From assembly GCA_028869615.1 (NCBI GenBank), contig JAGWRQ010000057.1, positions 1 to 10,991 of the forward strand: a DNA stretch of 10,991 nt, written 5' to 3'. How positions within the stretch are numbered: position 1 is the first letter of the stretch; each line of letters begins with the position of its first letter. The notes under the pieces were generated by a model. That model was not told where the DNA came from and made no database searches. It was given only the letters and a program-made list of their open reading frames with translations. The DNA comes from Candidatus Methylomirabilota bacterium (lineage in GTDB: Bacteria > Methylomirabilota > Methylomirabilia > Methylomirabilales > Methylomirabilaceae). Shown here piece by piece: positions 6,085-10,991 of the stretch. A program made the position numbers and the translations under genes.

Positions 6085-7554
6085 ATGCCGACGCCGCCAC
6101 GGATTCGGTTCGGAACAGATGGGTGGCGCGGGGTCATCGCCAGGGATTTCACGTTTGAGGGAGTTCAACTGGTTGCTCGCGCTGTAGCCGCGACCTTTGG
6201 AACGAGTCATCCTGGAAGTCATCATTTCCTTCTCGTCGTCGGTCACGATACCCGCTTTCTCTCCAGGCGGTTTGCGCAGACAGCGGCCGACGTCTTGGGT
6301 GCTCTCGGCGTAGACACCTGCCTCACGACCTCTCACGTTCCCACCCCGATGTTGGCGTGCGCTATCCCGGTTCTCAAGGCGCGGGGTGGGCTGATAGTGA
6401 CTGCCAGCCACAATCCTCCATGCTATAACGGGTTGAAAGTCCGCACAGCCGATGGCGGCTGCGCGACCGTGACGTTGACAGACCGGATCGAGGCAGAGGT
6501 TCGTCGTCTCTCGGGTGATCTCGGCGCTCGGCCGGAGAGCGCCTCTCATTCGACGGGCCAGACGACAGTGGGCGCGATCGATCTATTCGATCCGTTCCCA
6601 CTGTATCAGGAGCGGCTGCGCACCCTGGTCGATATGGAGCAGATCGGCCGCTCGCGCCTCGAGGTCGTCATCGATCCGATGTACGGGGCGACCCAGGGTA
6701 TAGTGGCGGGACTGCTCCGGCAGATCGGTCTCCATGTGGAGGAGATCCATGCGGAGCTGAACCCCTGGTTTGGGGGGGTGTCTCCTGAACCGCTTGGCGC
6801 CAGTCTTGGAGAGCTTGCGGAACGGGTCAGGGGTCTGAATGGGTCGAGAAAGATCGGACTGGCTTTTGACGGCGACGGCGATCGCCTGGGAGTCATCGAT
6901 GAGACCGGATCGTTTGTTACGCCGCACCAGGTGTTTGCGCTGTTACTACAGCATCTGGTCACCAGACGCGGACTCTCCGGAACAGTGATCAAGACCGTTT
7001 CCACCACTACGATGATCGACCGGCTGGCCGCGAGCCATGGCCTGCGGCTTGCGGTCACCCCGATCGGGTTCAAGCATATTGCCGAGGTCATGCGCCGGGA
7101 GCCGTTTGTGATGGGGGGAGAGGAGAGTGGGGGGATCGGGGTTACAGGCCACATCCCCGAGCGGGATGGAATAGTCAGTGCGTTGCTGCTGCTTGAGTGT
7201 CTGGCGACAGAGGAGAAACCGCTTGGAGTATTACTCGAGGAGCTGGAGGCGAAGGTGGGCCCCCACTGCTATCGGCGCCTTGACCTGCAGCTCGCTCGCC
7301 AGGAGGATGGGCGCGAACTCGGAAGGCGCGTCGAGGAGGACCCGCCGGCCCATATCGACGGGTGGCGGGTGAAAGAGGTGCAAGCCTTGGATGGCGTGAA
7401 GCTGGTCGGGGCAGACGGCGGCTGGCTGCTCATCAGACCGTCAGGAACAGAACCCGTGCTTCGCTTCTACGCCGAGGCGCCGACCCAGGATCAGGTCTCT
7501 CGGTTGCTCGACTGGGCGAAGACCTGCGCCGACAAGATTCAGATGGAATGGTAG
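6085..7554 (+). CDS. Phosphoglucomutase/phosphomannomutase (alpha-D-phosphohexomutase)
   Basis: It interconverts hexose 1- and 6-phosphates through a phosphoserine enzyme and a bisphosphate intermediate, supplying sugar phosphates for glycogen, cell-wall or nucleotide-sugar synthesis. The 489-residue product has all four domain signatures: F-G-T-D-G-W-R-G (9-16); T-A-S-H-N-P-P (106-112) with the phosphoserine Ser108; the Mg site D-G-D-G-D-R (262-267); the sugar-specificity loop G-G-E-E-S-G-G (344-350); and the phosphate-binding R-P-S-G-T-E-P (451-457). The E-E-S-G-G form argues for glucose/mannose phosphates rather than the glucosamine-specific GlmM type (usually E-Q-S-G-H), but which sugar is preferred cannot be decided, so no symbol is given. 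An in-frame stop (6079-6081) lies just upstream, leaving ATG 6085 as the first usual start. It has no Shine-Dalgarno site. A weak promoter-like pair, TTACAC (6037-6042) and TATGGT (6060-6065), is present. Follows the rhodanese by 37 bp. Confidence 0.93.
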   Translation: MPTPPRIRFGTDGWRGVIARDFTFEGVQLVARAVAATFGTSHPGSHHFLLVVGHDTRFLSRRFAQTAADVLGALGVDTCLTTSHVPTPMLACAIPVLKARGGLIVTASHNPPCYNGLKVRTADGGCATVTLTDRIEAEVRRLSGDLGARPESASHSTGQTTVGAIDLFDPFPLYQERLRTLVDMEQIGRSRLEVVIDPMYGATQGIVAGLLRQIGLHVEEIHAELNPWFGGVSPEPLGASLGELAERVRGLNGSRKIGLAFDGDGDRLGVIDETGSFVTPHQVFALLLQHLVTRRGLSGTVIKTVSTTTMIDRLAASHGLRLAVTPIGFKHIAEVMRREPFVMGGEESGGIGVTGHIPERDGIVSALLLLECLATEEKPLGVLLEELEAKVGPHCYRRLDLQLARQEDGRELGRRVEEDPPAHIDGWRVKEVQALDGVKLVGADGGWLLIRPSGTEPVLRFYAEAPTQDQVSRLLDWAKTCADKIQMEW

Positions 7555-7612
7555 CGCCGATCCGACATGATAAGAAGTTGAACCCGGACAGGAAGTAGAG
7601 ATTACTCGTCCT

Positions 7613-9286
7613 ATGATTAGTGTTCTCAAAGCACACCTGACTGAGTCGCTTCTGACGACCATTAAGCGGGCCGGCTTGGACGGTGGACTCCCGCAGGGCG
7701 CGTCGACACCGGTTGCGTGGGAATATCCTGGCGACCCGGCCTTCGGCGATCTCTCGACTACGCTGGCCTTCGGTCTGGCGAAGACGCTGAAGCAGAAGCC
7801 CCGCGAGATTGCGCTGCAGATTGCCGCCTTAGCGGCGTTCCCCCCTGATCTGGTCGATCGCATCGAAGTGGCGGGCGCCGGCTATTTGAACTTCTTTATC
7901 GCTCGGCCATTCTGGCGTCATCTGGTTCAGGAGATCCTCCGCGCTGGCCCGCTGTACGGGAGGGCCGATGTCGGTGAGGGGCGCCGGGTGCTCGTGGAGT
8001 TTGTCAGCGCGAATCCGACCGGCCCGCTGGTCGTCGTCAATGCCAGGGCCGCGGCGATCGGTGATGCCATCGCTCGGCTGTTGGAAGCCGTGGGGTATCG
8101 GCCGTACCGAGAGTATTATGTGAACGATGCCGGGAACCAGTTTCGCACCCTCGCGTTGGCGATGGAGGTGCGATGCCGGCAACTGCTGGGCGAGAACTGC
8201 CCGATGCCTGAAGAGGCGTATCCCGGCGAGTATCTGATCGATCTGGCCCGCGACTATCTTGAGCGGCATGGGCCGGAGACGCTCTCAGCGCCGGAGCCGG
8301 ATCGTCGCGACCGACTGGGTCGTTTTGCGGTCGAACGGATCCTCGACTGGCAGCGGGCCTCGCTTGAGGCGTACGGGGTGACCTTTGATGGGTGGTTCAG
8401 CGAGCGCGAGTTGCGAGCACGCGGCGAGACGGAGCAGGTGCTGGAGGCGTTGAGGGCGGGCAGTTACCTGTATGAGCATGAGGGGGCCCTGTGGTTTCGC
8501 TCCACCGTCTTTGGCGATGATAAGGATCGGGTCCTCGTGAAGGGCGACGGCGAGATCACCTATTTTCTTCCGGACATCGCCTATCACCAGGACAAGTTCG
8601 CCCGGGGCTTTGAGCAGGTGATCGACCTCTGGGGGCCAGACCACCACGGCTATGTGCCCCGGATGCAGGCGGCCATGCAGGCGCTTGGCCATCCGCCGGA
8701 GGCGCTGAAAATCCTGATCGTGCAACTCGTCCGATTGATGCGAGGAACTGAACAGGTCCGGATGTCCAAGCGGACGGGACAGTTCGTGACGATGGGCGAG
8801 TTAGTCGAGGAGGTGGGCCGAGATGCGGCGCGCTTCACCTTTCTTACCAGACGGTGCGACAGCCAGTTGGACTTTGATCTGGAGCTCGCCAAGTCGGCGT
8901 CAGAGGACAACCCGGTCTACTACGTGCAGTACGCGCATACCCGCCTTTGCGGCATCCTCCGGGAGGCGGCCAAGGCGCATTTGCCCACCCCATCTCCAAA
9001 GGATGACCTCGAACCGCTCGATCTGCCGGAAGAGATCGGGTTGATCAAACAACTGGCGCTCTACCCCGAATTGGTAATCGGGGCGGCACAGGCGCTGGAG
9101 CCGCACAGACTCACCACCTATCTGCACGACCTCGCTGCGCAGTTTCATGGCTACTACACCCGCCATCGAATTATCTCCGCCGATAGGAATCTCACGCGTG
9201 CACGCCTGACGCTGGTGGCGGCCCTTCGCGTCGTCATGGCCAACGCACTGGGACTCCTGGGCGTCTCCGCTCCCGAACGGATGTAG
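7613..9286 (+). CDS. argS: Arginyl-tRNA synthetase with altered HIGH motif
   Basis: Charges tRNA-Arg with arginine in the cytoplasm; a class Ia synthetase of 557 residues, the normal length. Domain order is intact: the N-terminal tRNA-recognition (Add1) domain (about 1-98, with A-F-G-D-L-S-T-T-L-A at 43-52), the catalytic domain, and the DALR anticodon-binding domain (from about D-N-P-V-Y-Y-V-Q-Y-A-H at 432-442). Other family blocks present are V-E-F-V-S-A-N-P-T-G-P-L (128-139), Y-Y-V-N-D-A-G-N-Q (168-176), I-A-Y-H-Q-D-K-F (322-329), W-G-P-D-H-H-G-Y-V-P-R (340-350) and the KMSKS loop V-R-M-S-K-R-T-G (382-389). The odd point is the class I signature: where PTGPL is normally followed by H-V-G-H-G-R, this protein has V-V-V-N-A-R (140-145), so both motif histidines are missing although the frame is continuous and its surroundings conserved. 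ATG 7613 gives a normal N-terminus but has no good Shine-Dalgarno site. It starts 58 bp after the mutase gene. Confidence 0.95.
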   Translation: MISVLKAHLTESLLTTIKRAGLDGGLPQGASTPVAWEYPGDPAFGDLSTTLAFGLAKTLKQKPREIALQIAALAAFPPDLVDRIEVAGAGYLNFFIARPFWRHLVQEILRAGPLYGRADVGEGRRVLVEFVSANPTGPLVVVNARAAAIGDAIARLLEAVGYRPYREYYVNDAGNQFRTLALAMEVRCRQLLGENCPMPEEAYPGEYLIDLARDYLERHGPETLSAPEPDRRDRLGRFAVERILDWQRASLEAYGVTFDGWFSERELRARGETEQVLEALRAGSYLYEHEGALWFRSTVFGDDKDRVLVKGDGEITYFLPDIAYHQDKFARGFEQVIDLWGPDHHGYVPRMQAAMQALGHPPEALKILIVQLVRLMRGTEQVRMSKRTGQFVTMGELVEEVGRDAARFTFLTRRCDSQLDFDLELAKSASEDNPVYYVQYAHTRLCGILREAAKAHLPTPSPKDDLEPLDLPEEIGLIKQLALYPELVIGAAQALEPHRLTTYLHDLAAQFHGYYTRHRIISADRNLTRARLTLVAALRVVMANALGLLGVSAPERM

Positions 9287-9310
9287 GACGCGGTCACGCA
9301 AGCATTGCCA

Positions 9311-9406
9311 GTCATTGCGAGGCGAAGCCGAAGCAATCTCACCGTATTTCTACTGAGATATTGCTTCAGTCTCCCTCGCTTCACTCTGGGTCCTCCGTCG
9401 CGACAG
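9311..9406. repeat. Inverted pair of GAAGCAATCTCA-type dispersed repeat arms in a gene-free region
   Basis: The left arm (9311-9341) starts GTCATTGCGAGGCGAAGCC and ends GAAGCAATCTCA; the right arm begins TGAGATATTGCTTC (9354-9367) and continues to about the GTCGCGAC palindrome (9397-9404). GAAGCAATCTCA pairs with TGAGAT(AT)TGCTTC across a 12-base loop, with two extra bases in the right arm; further out the arms are only loosely complementary. The sequence resembles the short GCGAAGC...GAAGCAATCTC repeats scattered between genes in many environmental bacteria (REP/MITE-like). The rest of the 9287-9644 gap holds a 13 bp inverted repeat (ACCCGA/TCGGGT, 9423-9435), the MerR promoter, and no gene I can support. 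The hairpin could also end the argS transcript, though no T tract follows. Confidence 0.6.
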
Positions 9407-9591
9407 CCATTGCTTGGTTCGGACCCGATTCGGGTGCAACTCTAGCCACAATAATTGGCGTCTTGGTGGAGGTTCTGGTCATGGTGTCCGCGTTTAGCGT
9501 TTGCAATCGCACTCAGCATTAGTCCCCGATCATTCACGCTGCAGGCAGCCCCGAGGAAGCCGGTCAACTGGAGTGAGGTTTACGCATTTGC

Positions 9592-9623
9592 TTGACCCTG
9601 GAATCGATTCCATGGTGTAGGCT
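9592..9623 (+). promoter_or_regulatory. MerR-type promoter and operator in front of the MerR gene
   Basis: TTGACC (9592-9597) and TAGGCT (9618-9623) are 20 bp apart, the overlong spacing typical of promoters that MerR-family proteins activate by untwisting DNA. The spacer contains the perfect 14 bp palindrome TGGAATCGATTCCA (9599-9612). Symmetry extends to 9595-9616 with a single mismatched pair, into the -35 box. This is where such a regulator binds, so the MerR protein encoded 22 bp downstream probably controls its own transcript. The sequence is seen; the regulator assignment is inference. Confidence 0.8.
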
Positions 9624-9644
9624 TCAACTCGTGAGGAGATACCA

Positions 9645-10109
9645 ATGCGCTCAGGGGAACTAGCCCGTCTCACGGGCATCAGTACTGACACCTTAAGACA
9701 CTACGAAAGATTGGGGCTGCTGCCGAAGCCACCAAGGACAGGCGGCGGCTACCGAGACTATCCTGTCGATTCGCTGGAGCGAGTTCGCTTAATTCGGCGT
9801 GCTATGAGCGTCGGCCTTTCCCTGCCGGAGCTGGCAACGATTCTCAAGATGCGGGATGGTGGAGAGCCTCCCTGTCGTCGAGTGCAGGCAATCGCAGAGT
9901 CAAGGCTGCAACAAATCAAGCAACAGATCCGAGATCTTATTGAAATGCGCGATCAGCTTGAAGCACTGGTAAGGAATTGGAAAATCAAGCTGGCTCGCAC
10001 ACGAAAAGAGGAACCGGCACGTCTACTAGAGGCTCTACCGCGAGAGTTTGCGCAGGTGCGGGTACTTTCCCCTCTTATCAAGAAAATCAGAAAAGAAGGC
10101 AGGGCGTGA
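9645..10109 (+). CDS. MerR-family transcriptional regulator with a single cysteine
   Basis: A 154-residue dimeric DNA-binding regulator. The winged helix-turn-helix lies at 1-70: S-G-E-L-A-R-L-T-G-I-S-T-D-T-L-R-H-Y-E-R (3-22), G-L-L-P-K-P-P-R-T-G-G-G-Y-R-D-Y (24-39) and R-L-I-R-R-A (48-53). A long dimerisation helix (about 76-112) follows. This resembles the heavy-metal branch (CueR, ZntR, MerR) and keeps the cysteine at the start of the dimer helix (Cys77 in P-P-C-R-R-V). The C-terminal metal-binding loop, which in that branch carries further cysteines, has none here: residues 110-154 are rich in Lys, Arg and Leu. The inducer therefore cannot be guessed from known metal sites; a single-cysteine metal or thiol sensor, or a different ligand, are possible. 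ATG 9645 has AGGAG (9634-9638) 6 bp upstream. The MerR-type operator lies directly in front, and the membrane protein gene 43 bp downstream is the likely target in the same transcript. Confidence 0.9.
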   Translation: MRSGELARLTGISTDTLRHYERLGLLPKPPRTGGGYRDYPVDSLERVRLIRRAMSVGLSLPELATILKMRDGGEPPCRRVQAIAESRLQQIKQQIRDLIEMRDQLEALVRNWKIKLARTRKEEPARLLEALPREFAQVRVLSPLIKKIRKEGRA

Positions 10110-10152
10110 AGGTCTTCGCTCCAAAATGGCTCGTTCTCCGGAGGTCCTTGAC

Positions 10153-10991
10153 GTGAGCAAGACAAAAGGTGTTTTGAATAGCGCCATTGTTCTCTACTTC
10201 GTGATCTGCTTTGAAATCCTGATAATGATCAGTCCCTTTGCCGGCTTCTTCTATTCCGCGTTCAATCCGGTTCTCCTGGGCTTAGCAAAATACCGGGCCA
10301 CGAAGTGGCTTAGCGCTTTCTTCTTCACCCACATGGTTGTACCGCCCAATGTGCCACTGAGGGTCGTGCGCGTGATGGGCTCGGTTTTGTTTTTGCTCGG
10401 TATTGCCATCTTTCTCATCTGCGCGATTCAGGTCTACTGGAGCAAGTTCCTACAGAGAGGGACTGTTGTGAAGGGGGCGTATCGCTGGATCAGGCATCCC
10501 CAGTACCTCGCACTCGCTATTGCGGGCGCCGGTCTAGCCATCCTCTGGCCCAGGTTCATCGTTGTTGTTTTGTGGCTCGTGATGGTTACGGTGTACTACG
10601 CCTTGTCCAAAGACGAGGAGCGGCGCATGCTGGGGCAGTACCCGGATACCTACAGCGAATACATGCAAGGAACGGGCATGTTCCTGCCGAAATCGCTTGA
10701 AAGCTCGATCGCCTTTGCGACCGTCGCGAGCAAGGTCGCTCTGTTCGTCCTGATTGCGATCTGCGCAATCGGAGGGGCATTTCTCCTACGGCAGTACACA
10801 GTAAGGCATCTTCCCCTTTGGACAGACTCGAACGTGGTCGCGCTTGCAGTGCTGCCCGAAGACGAGCCGCTGATGCAAAACCGGATGGCGGACATCCTCA
10901 AGGTAGACGAGGTCCGATCGCGGTTGAAAGAGAACGAGTCATACGTTGCGTATTTTCTGCCGACGAACTACGTCATGCAGGGACTGATTGC
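10153..10991 (+). CDS. Isoprenylcysteine methyltransferase-family membrane protein with extra C-terminal segment (3' end outside window)
   Basis: The frame runs open to the last base, giving 279 codons and an incomplete 3' end. The core looks like the ICMT/PEMT family of membrane methyltransferases: G-A-Y-R-W-I-R-H-P-Q-Y-L (108-119), a hydrophobic pair of segments (about 119-150), then K-D-E-E-R-R-M-L-G-Q-Y (153-163) and Y-S-E-Y (167-170), which correspond to the S-adenosylmethionine-binding RHPxY and EER motifs. Membrane segments are likely at about 11-33, 74-95, 120-131, 134-150 and 195-213. Residues after 214 are mainly polar and lie beyond the usual end of the family; I do not recognise this segment. 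The methyl acceptor is unknown. GTG 10153 is favoured because GGAGGT (10139-10144) is 8 bp upstream; in-frame ATG 10126 would add nine residues but has a poorly placed ribosome site. It follows the MerR gene by 43 bp, so it is the presumed regulated gene. The region appears less GC-rich than argS. Confidence 0.7.
   Translation, partial: MSKTKGVLNSAIVLYFVICFEILIMISPFAGFFYSAFNPVLLGLAKYRATKWLSAFFFTHMVVPPNVPLRVVRVMGSVLFLLGIAIFLICAIQVYWSKFLQRGTVVKGAYRWIRHPQYLALAIAGAGLAILWPRFIVVVLWLVMVTVYYALSKDEERRMLGQYPDTYSEYMQGTGMFLPKSLESSIAFATVASKVALFVLIAICAIGGAFLLRQYTVRHLPLWTDSNVVALAVLPEDEPLMQNRMADILKVDEVRSRLKENESYVAYFLPTNYVMQGLI

Noticed and set aside
7578..7606. TTGAAC and ATTACT upstream of argS as a promoter
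   Set aside because: Only 4 of 6 and 3 of 6 matches; read-through from the mutase gene is the simpler explanation.
9418..9450. Possible tRNA remnant around GGTTCGGACCCGATTCGGGT
   Set aside because: No T-arm, anticodon arm or acceptor pairing could be built; it is better explained as a simple inverted repeat.
9481..9522. 13-codon frame after a GGAGG site in the argS-MerR gap
   Set aside because: Too short, no recognisable sequence, and GGAGG is expected by chance in such DNA.

Overview
The window is a GC-rich bacterial chromosome segment that looks like core genome for about 9.3 kb and like accessory DNA for the last 1.6 kb. Bacterial sigma70-like promoters, a probable hopanoid-pathway presqualene diphosphate synthase (HpnD) and the general style of the proteins fit an environmental bacterium. 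My best guess is NC10/Methylomirabilis-like, but this is impression only and no marker gene proves it.

Left part (1-3402, plus strand): the tail of a hotdog-fold thioesterase, then a strong promoter (TTGACA, 17 bp, AATAAT) that starts a four-gene run. The run holds RNA 3'-terminal phosphate cyclase (rtcA), a short ArgA-like GNAT acetyltransferase, a PPDK/PEP-synthase regulatory kinase/phosphorylase, and a membrane-anchored DUF3105 protein. It meets head-on, 4 bp apart, a minus-strand hpnD-like gene (4270-3407) whose promoter puts the transcript start almost on the ATG, so its mRNA should be leaderless.

Middle (4271-9286, plus strand): from the divergent intergenic region a second promoter drives a secreted alpha/beta hydrolase, which ends in a perfect hairpin with no T tract. 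Then come a single-domain rhodanese, an alpha-D-phosphohexomutase (phosphoglucomutase/phosphomannomutase) and arginyl-tRNA synthetase. In the ArgRS the class I HIGH motif is replaced by V-V-V-N, although the protein is otherwise intact and has a normal KMSKR loop.

Right part (9287-10991): a gene-free stretch of about 360 bp carries inverted copies of a GAAGCAATCTCA-type dispersed repeat. It ends in a textbook MerR-type promoter, with a 20 bp spacer holding a perfect 14 bp palindrome. This promoter drives a MerR-family regulator with a single cysteine and, 43 bp on, a membrane protein with an isoprenylcysteine-methyltransferase-like core and an unusual extra C-terminal segment that runs off the window. 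Regulator, operator and membrane protein look like one self-regulated stress or metal response unit. It is the best candidate here for something undescribed; the altered ArgRS active site is the strongest single-gene oddity. No tRNA, rRNA, CRISPR array, transposase or phage gene was seen.
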